57,656 bases of DNA from Desulfovibrio sp. (GTDB lineage Bacteria > Desulfobacterota > Desulfovibrionia > Desulfovibrionales > Desulfovibrionaceae): assembly GCF_019424165.1 (NCBI RefSeq), contig NZ_JAHZAA010000004.1, forward strand, positions 1-57,656, given 5' to 3'. Position 1 is the stretch's first letter, and the number at the start of each line of letters is the position of its first letter. Below the pieces are notes generated by a model that saw nothing but the letters and a program-made list of their open reading frames with translations, did no database searches and was not told the origin of the DNA. Shown piece after piece: positions 31,459-39,956 of this stretch. Made by a program: the position numbers and the translations under genes.

Positions 31459-32606
31459 GTGAGATGCTTTAATTTCTCATTTATTTTTTTTAAGAACGTT
31501 ATCAAAAAAATTTTTGATATTGTCTTACATCCAGCTTTTTTATTTTCTACTCTTTCATTAGTTATTTTTTTACTTGGAAAATGTACGGCGAAGGATTTTT
31601 GAAATTATCAGATGATGCGTCACGCGGTGACGCATCTGGTTCACTAAATACACTTTTTTCTGGCCTTGCCTTTGCGGGTGTTATTGTTGCTATAATCCTT
31701 CAAGGTAGAGAACTTAAATCTCAAAGATTGGAGCTTAGCCTTACACGTAAAGAATTCACTATGCAAAATAATACCGGTCGGCGTGTGAGGTTTGAAAATA
31801 CATTCTTTAATATGCTTACTGCTCATAGATAAATAGCAAAAACATTGATTTATGAAGATGAAGAATGGACATACGCCTTTAAGAAGGCCGCAAAAGCAAT
31901 TGAGGCTGATAAGTTCCAATTCAATTTATACAAGTTTCAAACAGAAAAAGATATTAATGAGACCCTTGAAGCACGCCTGACAACTATCAGAGATAGGTAT
32001 GAAAAAGATAAAAACATATATGTATTCGATAGCTATTTTAGATATTTTTATAGAATAATAAAGTTTGTTCATGATGCTGATTTGCAAGACATTGACCCCG
32101 AAACGGAAGGAAAAGAGTCTGCATTTGATGTTTTTACAAAAAAATCTAATTATATAGATATCCTCAGGGCGCAACTAAGTGCATATGAGCTTGTTCTTTT
32201 ATTTTATAACTCATTAGCTTGTAATTGCTGGAAAATGAAATACTACGCTATGCTGTATAGTATTTTTGATACGTTGCGAGTGGAGTTGCTTCCATCGCTA
32301 TTAGATATTTTTCTATACGACAAGTATGCTTTTGATTTGATTCGACTAGCAGCTATTGGAGAAAAAACTGAAGAAGACATTTGCAAAGAATTTGAACTAA
32401 TAAATGTTCCGGCTACTCAAGAAGTGGCTGTAACTTGCTCTACCTGCCAACAGAATTTCAGCAGATTTTATAAAAAATGGAAAGATGACGGAATTTACTT
32501 AGACAATAATTATGAAGAAATGTTGATAAAATATTCAATATTTTCGCGGGATACCTATCGAACTATTCAAATAAAGCTGGCAGCACTACGTTTGCAGCAA
32601 GTGTAA
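31459..32606 (+). pseudogene. Putative abortive-infection protein (putAbiC-like), broken
   Basis: Pieces of one protein are spread over the interval. From the GTG at 31459 comes a first membrane span (HPAFLFSTLSLVIFLLG). After a frame change near 31,580 come YGEGFLKL, LNTLFSGLAFAGVIVAIILQ and FENTFFNMLTAHR. Then, past an in-frame TAA at 31830-31832, a ~250-residue body contains YFRYFYRIIKFVHD and RAQLSAYELVLLFYNSLA. The two-span start, FENTFFNM and the RAQLS-ELxLLFYN block are typical of the putAbiC (PF16872) family linked to phage defence. One frameshift and one nonsense codon make it non-functional as read. Confidence 0.65.
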
Positions 32607-32613
32607 ATTGTAT

Positions 32614-33037
32614 TCAAAAATATTTCTGCAAATTTTGCACAGAGCAAAGATGCCAACTCCCACGTCCCGTTGGTGTAGGGATATTAAGCGCGTTCAACCG
32701 TTCAGCCATAGCCCTCTGCGATAATCCCTCCGACTTGAAGCCAAGAATAATCGGCTTCATCATTTCTGCAAAGTCTTTTGCCTTCTGAACTCGGCAGCAT
32801 TGTCTATGGCAAGATTGGGATTGCCAAGTTTAATCCTTTGTGCCTTACGAGCGACAAGGGCGGCTTTTGTCCGTTGAGATATCAGTTCCCTTTCCAGTTC
32901 AGCAGCCATGCCGAAAGCATTGAACAAAATCTTTGTTGTGGAATCGCTTTTCTCGCCATTGGTTCGAATGCCTTGTTTGATGATGTGGATATCTATTTTT
33001 TCTGTTCAAGGTCGTAGAGGATATTTTGTAATTCCCG
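32614..33037 (-). pseudogene. Serine recombinase (resolvase/invertase) remnant
   Basis: Minus-strand fragments in different frames give LQNILYDLEQKK, then (after a TAG) DIHIIKQGIRTNGEKSDSTT...FGMAAELERELISQRTKAA. After another shift, MMKPIILGFKSEGLSQRAMA then ERLNALNIPTPTGRGSWH and LCSVQNL follow to the TGA at 32614. This order matches the middle and C-terminal helix-turn-helix of small serine recombinases. The N-terminal catalytic serine segment is missing. It was probably the enzyme that moved or maintained the island at the tRNA-Ser gene. Confidence 0.7.
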
Positions 33038-33039
33038 GT

Positions 33040-33116
33040 AGGGATAAATTAGGGATAATTTGGGGGGAAATGCGGAAAAAGAGGGATAATCAGGGATAAA
33101 AGCAGGGAGGGATAAT
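33040..33116. repeat. Five AGGGATAA repeats
   Basis: Copies start at 33040, 33051, 33082, 33092 and 33108. A related pair (AGGGATAA, AGAGATAA) lies at 29613-29631 beyond the other attachment copy, and the 20-bp blocks 29613-29632 and 33040-33059 differ at one base. They resemble iterons or recombinase arm sites. Confidence 0.65.
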
Positions 33117-33130
33117 GGCGGTATTTCATG

Positions 33131-33166
33131 AAAAAATCCCTTGAAATAGTAGATTTCAAGGGATTT
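33131..33166 (-). terminator. Terminator of the tRNA-Ser gene
   Basis: 14-bp arms at 33134-33147 and 33153-33166 are perfectly complementary and followed on the minus strand by TTTTTT. Confidence 0.9.
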
Positions 33167-33176
33167 CACTGACTTA

Positions 33177-33194
33177 ATGGCGGAGAGGGTGGGA
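33177..33194. repeat. Attachment-site copy at the intact tRNA-Ser 3' end
   Basis: Identical to 29535-29552 over 18 bp. Confidence 0.8.
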
Positions 33195-33271
33195 TTCGAA
33201 CCCACGTGCCCCGGTTAAGGGACAACTCGATTTCGAGTCGAGCGCGTTACGGCCAGCTTCGCTACCTCTCC
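33178..33271 (-). tRNA. tRNA-Ser (anticodon CGA)
   Basis: On the minus strand the gene runs from GGAGAGG to CCTCTCC-G-CCA with a full acceptor stem. The anticodon stem-loop is CTCGA-CTCGAAA-TCGAG, giving anticodon CGA for UCG codons. A long variable arm follows and the T arm contains GGTTCGAATCC. The 94-base length fits a class II serine tRNA with encoded CCA. Its 3' end is the attachment site of the adjoining island, and the insertion restored it. Confidence 0.95.
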
Positions 33272-33504
33272 GCAGGTCTGGGCATGGGCCCCGTGACCGA
33301 AGGCAGTGTATAGCGCATCTTGCTCTGAATGGCAATGGGCGTGCCTGATGCTGCATGGCAGTTTTTCAGGCTGTCTGCCGATTGCGCCGAGCTGCGCCCA
33401 GGTGATGGACGCCTGGAGGCAGCTGCAAGGTGGCTGCCATCTTGATGAAAGAAATCTGCCACCTGATGCATGGAATCTTCGGGGATTGCGGCAGAAGCGT
33501 CGCG

Positions 33505-34323
33505 TTACCGGCGCTCCAGCGCCGCGAGAACTTCCAAAGCGTCCGGCTGGCCCGGATCTTCCTGTAGGGCTCGAAAGGCCATGTCTTCCGCAGCTTGCCG
33601 TTTGCGCCATGCCAAGTACAGCGCTGCCATTTTGCCGTAGGTTGAGGGATGGCCGCCAAAGGTGCGCAGCACGGCCTTATAGATACTTTCGGCCTTTTCG
33701 TATTCGCGCAGTTCCATCCACGCAGCCACGGCCCCTGTGTAGGCGGCAGGCTCTCTTGGCTGGATGGCAATGGCTTCTTCATACATTTCCGCAGCTTCTT
33801 GATACAGGCCCGCAGCGGAAAAAATCTGTCCAACCTGTACGCGTATGCCTTCTTCCTGGCTGAATTCTTCAACAACGCGTTTTAAAAAGGCCCGGCCTTT
33901 GGCGGTCTGGCCTTCGCGCACGAATTGCAGGCCTGTTTCAATGAGGTGTTTTTTACGCTCCATCCGTGCCGCAAGTTCAGCCTGCACGCAGTTTTCTGCC
34001 TCTTTTTGCAAAATCCGTCCCAGGCCGTCCAGCACAGTAGCCAGGGCGGCTTCTTTGCCCTGCTGAAAGGGAATGCCTCTGGGCTTGCCCGTATGTTCCG
34101 GGTCCAGCAAGGGCTGCATGGTCTGATGATGGATAAGGACGGCCAGGAATTCGCTGATCTGGATGTCCAGCTCGGCCCTGGCGGAGCGCAGCATTCGGAC
34201 TTCGGCCATGCGCCGCAGGGCTTCGCTCATGGCCAGCAGGGAGCGTTCCACTTCGTCCCGCCGCAAGTAGCCTACAGCGCGGGCAATGTTTTCGCGTATA
34301 TCCTTGGGGGCAGTTGTCAGCAT
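33505..34323 (-). CDS. Tetratricopeptide-repeat protein
   Basis: This 272-residue protein lacks a signal peptide. The N-terminal half is helical and basic (RAVGYLRRDEVERSLLAMSE, then ALRRM). Residues ~130-265 contain about four TPR units, for example AFLKRVVEEFSQEEGIRVQV, IFSAAGLYQEAAEMYEEAIA then IQPREP, and AVAAWMELREYEKAESIYKA. TPR domains bind other proteins, and the partner is not evident. It overlaps the end of nadD by seven bases and is the third gene of a proA-nadD-TPR unit. Such genes are conserved in Desulfovibrio without a known function. The 233 bp between its stop and the tRNA hold nothing recognisable. Confidence 0.75.
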   Translation of the reverse strand: MLTTAPKDIRENIARAVGYLRRDEVERSLLAMSEALRRMAEVRMLRSARAELDIQISEFLAVLIHHQTMQPLLDPEHTGKPRGIPFQQGKEAALATVLDGLGRILQKEAENCVQAELAARMERKKHLIETGLQFVREGQTAKGRAFLKRVVEEFSQEEGIRVQVGQIFSAAGLYQEAAEMYEEAIAIQPREPAAYTGAVAAWMELREYEKAESIYKAVLRTFGGHPSTYGKMAALYLAWRKRQAAEDMAFRALQEDPGQPDALEVLAALERR

Positions 34324-35057
34324 GGGCTTCCTGCCTGTTGCCAGTGTGTCCGTACGGTTTCTTCGCTTTCACGCAGAATCTCAAAGGCTGCCCGGGGCAG
34401 CAGAAAGTCCACTCTTCGGTGTGCCAGCCACAAAGCGCGCAGGCGCGATGCGCTTACATCAAGCCACGGCAAGGGCAGAAAATGCGCCATGCCTCCACCC
34501 GGCAAGGCCATGCAGGGGCCATCGCCCACCAGCGGCTCACACTCTTCGGCCTCGGGCCACAGGCGGGTGGCGGTGGCTGCCATGTCCCTGCCGTCCTGAC
34601 CGTCCCGAGGCACGACAACAAAGTGGCACAGGCCGGGTAGCTCCAGGCCCCTGTGCCAGGTGGGCAGCAGGGCAAAGTCCGGGCTGCCGAGTATGAAGTA
34701 AAGCTCTGTATCCGGGGCTGCCTCACGGTAGGCGAGCAGGGTGTCCCAGGTATAGGACGGCCCCCGGCGTTGGCCTTCAAGCCTGTTACAGCGCAGAAAG
34801 GGCAGGTCCACTATGCTGGCTTCCAGCATCCGGGCACGCAGGTCAAAGGGCAGCATGCCGGTCATGGCTTTGTGCGGCGGCACCGCGCAGGGAACCAGGT
34901 CAACACCGTCAGTCAGGGATGACAGTGCCTCGGCGGCCTCAATGGCCAGCCGTAGGTGTCCCACGTGGGGCGGATTGAAGCTGCCCCCCAGGATGGCCCG
35001 TCCCGTGCGCGGGGTTGCAGGTTCTGCCGCGGGCCGCAGAGCGCGCCGTATGGTCAC
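34317..35057 (-). CDS. nadD: Nicotinate-nucleotide adenylyltransferase
   Basis: The product is 246 residues from a GTG that shares one base with the proA stop (TAGTG). The nucleotidyltransferase signature GGSFNPPHVGHLRLA is near residue 25, and ELYFILGSPDFALLPTWHR and the ATP-binding VSASRLRALW end motif are present. NadD joins nicotinate mononucleotide and ATP to make deamido-NAD, an essential step of NAD synthesis. The N-terminal ~20 residues before the signature are longer than in most members. Coupling to proA and the TPR gene is by position only. Confidence 0.9.
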   Translation of the reverse strand: MTIRRALRPAAEPATPRTGRAILGGSFNPPHVGHLRLAIEAAEALSSLTDGVDLVPCAVPPHKAMTGMLPFDLRARMLEASIVDLPFLRCNRLEGQRRGPSYTWDTLLAYREAAPDTELYFILGSPDFALLPTWHRGLELPGLCHFVVVPRDGQDGRDMAATATRLWPEAEECEPLVGDGPCMALPGGGMAHFLPLPWLDVSASRLRALWLAHRRVDFLLPRAAFEILRESEETVRTHWQQAGSPC

Positions 35058-36328
35058 TACTGTCGCACCTGCCCTTGCCCCATCACCACAAACTTGGTGG
35101 TGGTCAGTTCTTCAACGCCCATGGCCCCGTAAGCGTGCAGTTTGGATGTGGATATGCCGATTTCCGCGCCCAGACCGAGCTGCCCGCCGTCGTTGAAGCG
35201 GCTGGATGCGTTGACCGCCACCATGGAGGCATCGGCTTCGCGCAGGAAGCGCATGGCCTTGGCGTAGTCATTGGTGCAGATGATTTCTGTATGGTTGGAC
35301 CCGTAGCGGGCGATGTGGTCCAGCGCTTCATCCATATTGCCCACCACGCGAACTGCGAGAACAAGATCATGAAATTCCTGGCCAAGGTCTTCGGCCTGCT
35401 GGGGAACAACGCGGCCTTGCGAGGCCTTGTTCATAAGGGGCAGGGCAGTGGCGTCAGCCCGGAACTCCACGCCCGCCGCGCCGAGTTTTTCCGCCACCAG
35501 GGGCAGAAAGGCCGGGGCTGCATCCTTGTGTACGAGCAGGCATTCCAGGGCGTTGCATACACCGGGACGCTGCACCTTGCCGTTGAAAACAATGTCCAGC
35601 GCGCGCTCAAGGTCGGCGTCCGGCTCGATATAGGCGTGGCACACTCCCTTGAAGTGCTTGAGCACGGGCATGGTGGCGGCTTCGGTAACCGCGCGTACAA
35701 GCCCTTCGCCCCCACGGGGGATTATCACATCAATATACTGGTCAAGCTTGCACAGGGCGTTTACAGCTTCATGCCCCGGAACCGTCACAAGCTGCGCCGC
35801 AGAAGCTGGCAGCCCGGCCTGGACCATGGCTTCCTGCAGGGCTTGAGCCAGGGCTGTGTTGGAATGTATGGCCTCACTGCCGCCACGCAGAATAACAGCA
35901 TTGCCCGCCTTGATGCACAGGATGGCCGCATCAATGGTCACATTGGGGCGGGCCTCATAAACCATGGCGATTACACCAAGCGGTACGCGCATCTTGCCTA
36001 CCAGCAGGCCGTTGGGCCGTTGCCACTGGCTTTCGGTGGCACCTACTGGGTCGGGCAGGTTGGCCACATGGGCGCAGGCGGCGCGCATTTCTTCCATAAT
36101 GGCTGGTGTCAGCGCAAGGCGGTCCAGCCGTGCCGTATCCTGCCCAGCGGCCCGGGCGGCTTCGATATCGCGGGCGTTGGCGGCCAGAATTTCCGGTTCG
36201 CGCTGATGCAGCAGTTGCGCCAGCCCCAGCAGGGCCTGATTTTTGGCTTCGGGCGTGGCCCTGGTCATGGCCCGTGCCGCATTCTTTGCCTGCGCGCCAA
36301 GACGCGCCATTTCTTTAGCCGGCGTCAT
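35057..36328 (-). CDS. proA: Gamma-glutamyl phosphate reductase
   Basis: The product is 423 residues from the ATG at 36328, preceded by AAGGAG. A longer frame to 36514 is not family-like. This aldehyde-dehydrogenase-fold enzyme shows RVPLGVIAMVYEARPNVT, GNAVILRGGSEA and IPRGGEGLV, the catalytic cysteine in QRPGVCNALECLLV, and the ending IGISTSKLHAYGAMGVEELT. It reduces gamma-glutamyl phosphate to the semialdehyde with NADPH in proline synthesis. It is the first gene of the proA-nadD-TPR unit. Confidence 0.95.
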   Translation of the reverse strand: MTPAKEMARLGAQAKNAARAMTRATPEAKNQALLGLAQLLHQREPEILAANARDIEAARAAGQDTARLDRLALTPAIMEEMRAACAHVANLPDPVGATESQWQRPNGLLVGKMRVPLGVIAMVYEARPNVTIDAAILCIKAGNAVILRGGSEAIHSNTALAQALQEAMVQAGLPASAAQLVTVPGHEAVNALCKLDQYIDVIIPRGGEGLVRAVTEAATMPVLKHFKGVCHAYIEPDADLERALDIVFNGKVQRPGVCNALECLLVHKDAAPAFLPLVAEKLGAAGVEFRADATALPLMNKASQGRVVPQQAEDLGQEFHDLVLAVRVVGNMDEALDHIARYGSNHTEIICTNDYAKAMRFLREADASMVAVNASSRFNDGGQLGLGAEIGISTSKLHAYGAMGVEELTTTKFVVMGQGQVRQ

Positions 36329-36512
36329 GCAAGCTCCTTGTGGCAGCGGCCATGAGCGCGCCTTTGCGGCTTTGGCCGGGGGATATTTGTTTTGACAGAT
36401 GGACGTTTTATGGCCTATGAAGAAGACTTCCGTCCTGAGCCTGTCCCCACGTGAGCGCTCTGCGTACACGCCGGAAACAGCGGCGATTTCGCCCCTAAGG
36501 AGTTTTTGATAC

Positions 36513-37280
36513 ATGAATCCGCAAAAGAATCAAGGCGCGGGCGACGCGCCCCTGTTGCGTGACCTGCAGGCCGAGGTGAGCCACGAAAGCGCGCCTCTTC
36601 TGCAATTCATGCTGCGCCACGCCGGACTTATCGCCGGTGTGCTGGTGGTTTTTCTGCTGGTGCTCGTAGGCACCGGCATTTACAACTGGCACGGTGATTC
36701 GCGGGCCGAAGAAGCCCGTGACGCCCTGGCGCGTGCCACGCTGCAACACAGCGGCGCTGATCAGGTCAAGGCCCTCGCCCAACTGGCGGAGAGCGCGCCT
36801 TCGGCCACGCGTTTCGCGGCGTATATGGCCCTGGCCCAGAGTGCTCTGGCTAACGGGGATTACGACACCGCTGCCCAGGCCTACGGCAAGGCCGCCAAGA
36901 GCACGGATGGCGCTTTCAGCCTTTCCGCCGCCCTGGGTGAGGCCGGTATTCTGCTTCAGGCCGGAAAAAGCGCACAGGCCCTGACCCTGCTGCAGGGGCT
37001 GCAAAATACCCTGCCCGGCGGAGCCAGCGCGCCGCAACTGCGTCAGATGCTGGCTGAAGCGGCCATCGCCGCAGGTCAGAAAGAGCTGGCCGCACGTACC
37101 TACCTGGCCTTGGCCCGCGAAACTGACGGCGTGAACAGCAGCTACCTGCGTGCCCGCGCTGCCGAGCTGGACCCTGCACTGGCTGCCGCCGACGAACCCG
37201 TCGCTTCGGAATCCCCCGCTGTGGATGCCACGCCCAAGCCGGATGCCGCCGGACAAAAAGATACACCGTCCAGACCGTAA
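36513..37280 (+). CDS. Membrane-anchored tetratricopeptide (YfgM-like) protein
   Basis: This 255-residue protein starts after AAGGAG with good spacing. One membrane span (residues ~37-60, LIAGVLVVFLLVLVGTGIYN) anchors a periplasmic part made of TPR-like helices (AYMALAQSALANGDYDTAAQ, then QMLAEAAIAAGQKELAARTY). An Ala/Pro/Asp-rich tail follows. The layout matches YfgM-type proteins, which bind the Sec translocon and periplasmic chaperones. Function here is inferred from architecture. A terminator follows and the next gene is iorA. Confidence 0.7.
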   Translation: MNPQKNQGAGDAPLLRDLQAEVSHESAPLLQFMLRHAGLIAGVLVVFLLVLVGTGIYNWHGDSRAEEARDALARATLQHSGADQVKALAQLAESAPSATRFAAYMALAQSALANGDYDTAAQAYGKAAKSTDGAFSLSAALGEAGILLQAGKSAQALTLLQGLQNTLPGGASAPQLRQMLAEAAIAAGQKELAARTYLALARETDGVNSSYLRARAAELDPALAAADEPVASESPAVDATPKPDAAGQKDTPSRP

Positions 37281-37290
37281 CAATTTCAGA

Positions 37291-37327
37291 CAACAACCCG
37301 CAAGATGCTCCGCACTGCGGGTTGTTG
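37291..37327 (+). terminator. Terminator after the YfgM-like gene
   Basis: CAACAACCCGCA (37291-37302) pairs perfectly with TGCGGGTTGTTG (37316-37327). The T tract is weak. Confidence 0.75.
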
Positions 37328-37338
37328 TGCAATAAAAG

Positions 37339-37358
37339 GGTGCGCCACCGGGCGCACC
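37339..37358 (+). promoter_or_regulatory. GGTGCGCC/GGCGCACC hairpin in the iorA leader
   Basis: An 8-bp perfect stem with a 4-base loop lies directly upstream of the leader block shared with the AraC-family gene. Confidence 0.55.
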
Positions 37359-37367
37359 TTGCATTAT

Positions 37368-37408
37368 CAGTGCGGTCCGCGAGCCATGCGCCGGGGCCGG
37401 GAGGAAGC
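37368..37408 (+). promoter_or_regulatory. iorA leader hairpin and ribosome-binding region
   Basis: The pairing 37373-37377 with 37395-37399 and 37378-37380 with 37388-37390, with a CCGG bulge, is followed by GGGAGGAAGC and the ATG. It aligns with 28201-28240, and the two differ in a way that keeps both stems. Confidence 0.5.
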
Positions 37409-39265
37409 ATGAGCAACAATCCCCTGTTGCACGGCGCCCAAGGTGAGCGCCATCTGTTGTTGGGCAACGAGGCCATTGTGCGCGGCGCTCTTGAGGCGGG
37501 CGTGCATGTGGTTACCTGTTATCCGGGTACGCCTTCGTCCGAAGTGCCGGACACTTTTCATCGCATCGGCGGCGAAGGCCGTTACCGGCTGGAGTATTCC
37601 GTCAACGAGAAGGTTGCCATGGAGGTGGCCGCAGGCGCTGCCCTTGGCGGGGCCATGAGCCTTGTGACCATGAAGCATGTGGGGCTTAACGTGGCCGCTG
37701 ACCCGTTGTTTACGGCAGTGTATACGGGGTTGCCCGGCGGCATGGTTGTGCTTTCCGCCGATGATCCCGGTTGCCATTCCAGCCAGAACGAGCAGGACAA
37801 CCGCTATTATGCGCGTTTTGCCATGCTGCCGTGTTTTGAGCCGGCCTCGGCGCAGGAAGCCAAGGACATGACCCGCGAGGCCTTCAGCCTGGCGCGCCGT
37901 CTTGAGCAGCCCGTACTGCTGCGTACCACAACGCGCATCAGCCATCTGCGCGGCCCTGTGGATTTTGACGCCTTGCCAGAGCCGCAGCCCAAAAAGGATT
38001 TCCAGCGCGACCCCGCCCGTTTTGTTCCCGTGCCTGCCGTGGCCCGCAGGCGGCATGTGGTGCTGGACGAGCTGATGGCCCGCGCCCGTCAGGCCGCGGA
38101 AGAAAGTTCCTTCAATACGATTGCCGAACCAGCCGAAGCCACAACGCTGGGCATCATCACCAGTGGCGTTTCGCGCAATTATCTGGCTGATGCGCTGGCC
38201 GCCAATGGGTGGGAAGGCCGTGCGCGCGTGCTGGAACTGGGCATGACCTGGCCCCTGCCCGAAGAAAAAATCTGCGCCTTCCTTGACAGGTGTGAGCGGG
38301 TGCTGGTGCTGGAAGAAGGTGAGGGCCTGCTGGAACAGGACATTCGCGTTCTGGTGCAGCGGCGTGGCCTTTCCGTGAGCATTGAAGGCAAGGACGATAT
38401 ACTCACACATCAGGGCGAGTATTCCACCACGCTTGTCACGCGCCGTCTGGCCCGCTGGTTTGGCGAAACCTGTCCTGTGCAGGAGCCACGCAGCATGGAG
38501 CCCGATCTGCCGGGCCGTCCGCCCAACCTCTGCCCCGGCTGTTCTCACCGCGCCGTGTATTACACGGTGCGGCAGATATTCGGCGACGACGCCTATTATT
38601 CCAGCGATATCGGCTGCTACACTCTGGGGCTTTTGCCGCCCCTGCGCACGGCTGACTTTCTGGTGTGCATGGGTTCGTCCATCTCGGCGGGCAGTGGCTT
38701 TGCCCGGGCCTCGGAAAAGCCTGTCGTCGCCTTTATCGGCGATTCCACTTTTTTCCATTCCGGCATGACCGGGCTTGCCAACGCCGTTTTCAACCAGCAT
38801 GACGTGCTTATGGTCATTCTGGACAACGGCACCACGGCCATGACCGGGCATCAGCCCAATCCCGGCATGCAGCAGGATGTGCTCGGCGGCATGAGCAGCC
38901 ACATGGATATTGAAGCCATTGTGCGCGGCATGGGCGTGACCGAAGTGGCCAAGGTGCGTGCCTTCAATATCAAGGCGCTCACAACTGCCCTGAAAGACAT
39001 GAAGGACAAGCCCGGCGTGCGTGTGCTCATCACTGAAGAGCCGTGCGTGCTTTATGCCCGCCGCCAGCTTAAGAAGGTTGCCCCCCAGGTGGCCGTAGTG
39101 GCGCAGCAGGGACCGGAGGCCATGCGCTGTCTTGAAGAGCTTGCCTGCCCCGCATTTTATCGCCACGGCGACAATCTGGAGGTGGATGCGACTCTCTGCA
39201 CGGGCTGCATGGTCTGTTTGCAGGTGGCCCCCGGGGCTTTCAAGGCGCGCAAGCGCCAGGGATAG
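37409..39265 (+). CDS. iorA: Indolepyruvate:ferredoxin oxidoreductase, alpha subunit
   Basis: The product is 618 residues from the ATG at 37409, nested in the strong GGGAGGAAGC site. It has the pyrimidine-binding domain (VVTCYPGTPSSEVPDTFHRI, YSVNEKVAMEVAAGAALGG, then the TKHxG-type MKHVGLNVAADPL) and the TPP-binding domain with LCPGCSHRAVYY and GDSTFFHSGMTG ending in a VILDNGTTAMTGHQPNPG metal/TPP motif. IorAB oxidises aryl pyruvates to acyl-CoA and reduces ferredoxin. The C-terminal ferredoxin segment is short: only LCTGCMVCLQ remains, lacking the fourth cysteine and the second cluster of longer members. iorB follows 10 bp later. Confidence 0.93.
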   Translation: MSNNPLLHGAQGERHLLLGNEAIVRGALEAGVHVVTCYPGTPSSEVPDTFHRIGGEGRYRLEYSVNEKVAMEVAAGAALGGAMSLVTMKHVGLNVAADPLFTAVYTGLPGGMVVLSADDPGCHSSQNEQDNRYYARFAMLPCFEPASAQEAKDMTREAFSLARRLEQPVLLRTTTRISHLRGPVDFDALPEPQPKKDFQRDPARFVPVPAVARRRHVVLDELMARARQAAEESSFNTIAEPAEATTLGIITSGVSRNYLADALAANGWEGRARVLELGMTWPLPEEKICAFLDRCERVLVLEEGEGLLEQDIRVLVQRRGLSVSIEGKDDILTHQGEYSTTLVTRRLARWFGETCPVQEPRSMEPDLPGRPPNLCPGCSHRAVYYTVRQIFGDDAYYSSDIGCYTLGLLPPLRTADFLVCMGSSISAGSGFARASEKPVVAFIGDSTFFHSGMTGLANAVFNQHDVLMVILDNGTTAMTGHQPNPGMQQDVLGGMSSHMDIEAIVRGMGVTEVAKVRAFNIKALTTALKDMKDKPGVRVLITEEPCVLYARRQLKKVAPQVAVVAQQGPEAMRCLEELACPAFYRHGDNLEVDATLCTGCMVCLQVAPGAFKARKRQG

Positions 39266-39275
39266 GTGAAAGACA

Positions 39276-39884
39276 ATGACTATGCAGAACAAGCAGAAGC
39301 GCATGCGCGTTTATTTTACCGGCGTGGGCGGCCAGGGAACCCTTACAGCCACGACCCTGCTGGCCCGTACGGCCCTTGAGGCCGGGCTGGATGTGGTGGC
39401 AGGCGAAGTGCACGGCATGGCCCAGCGCGGTGGTGTGGTGGAATCGGTCATGCTGCTGGGCGGCTGGCGTTCACCCAAACTGGACCTTGGCGAGGCTGAC
39501 GTCATGCTGGGCTTTGAACCTTTGGAAACCCTGCGGGGCCTGCCCTATCTGCGGCAGGGCGGTACGGTGTTTTCCAGCAGCGATGCGCTGCCGCCCGTGG
39601 GGGTGTCTCTGGGCAAGGCCGTATATCCTGATATGGCGCACATAGAATCCAGTGTGCGCGCCATCGCCGGACAGTGTTTTTTTATCCCCTGCCGTGAACT
39701 GGGCAGGCAGGCTGGTTCGGTGCAGAGCGGCAATACCGTGCTCTTGAGTGCGGTGTGCGCCTCCGGTGCGCTGCCCTTTGGCGTGGATGCGCTGGAGGCG
39801 GCCATTAAAAAATTCCTGCCCCCGAAGCTTCAGGAAGTGAACCTCAAGGCACTGGAACTTGGCAGGCAAGTCCTCAAGGGCTGA
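39276..39884 (+). CDS. iorB: Indolepyruvate:ferredoxin oxidoreductase, beta subunit
   Basis: This 202-residue protein has the POR gamma-type domain: YFTGVGGQGTLTATTLLARTA, then EVHGMAQRGGVVESVML. It ends with ALEAAIKKFLPPKLQEVNLK. An internal ATG at 39303 (MRVYFTG) is an alternative start. Together with IorA it forms the enzyme that degrades aromatic amino acids through their 2-oxo acids. In strict anaerobes this can also run reductively. A strong terminator lies 37 bp after the stop. Confidence 0.92.
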   Translation: MTMQNKQKRMRVYFTGVGGQGTLTATTLLARTALEAGLDVVAGEVHGMAQRGGVVESVMLLGGWRSPKLDLGEADVMLGFEPLETLRGLPYLRQGGTVFSSSDALPPVGVSLGKAVYPDMAHIESSVRAIAGQCFFIPCRELGRQAGSVQSGNTVLLSAVCASGALPFGVDALEAAIKKFLPPKLQEVNLKALELGRQVLKG

Positions 39885-39921
39885 TGCGGCCAAGAAAGTA
39901 GCGGTAGGGTATAGTTAAAAT

Positions 39922-39956
39922 AAAGCGGCCCGGCCTGTATAAGGCCGGGCCGCTTT
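39922..39956 (+). terminator. Terminator of the iorAB operon
   Basis: 15-bp perfect arms (39922-39936 and 39942-39956) with a GTATA loop. The region 39,960-40,403 beyond it shows no gene I can support. Confidence 0.9.

Noticed and set aside
33040..33116. CRISPR array
   Set aside because: The repeats are only 8 bp with irregular short gaps; no array of 25-40-bp repeats and spacers is seen anywhere in the window.
35015..36355. Plus-strand 446-codon open frame opposite proA
   Set aside because: Antisense shadow; proA is complete and unmistakable.
37367..39304. Minus-strand 645-codon open frame opposite iorA
   Set aside because: It lies fully antisense to a well-supported gene, is rich in His/Gly/Ala from reverse reading of GC-rich codons, and matches no family.
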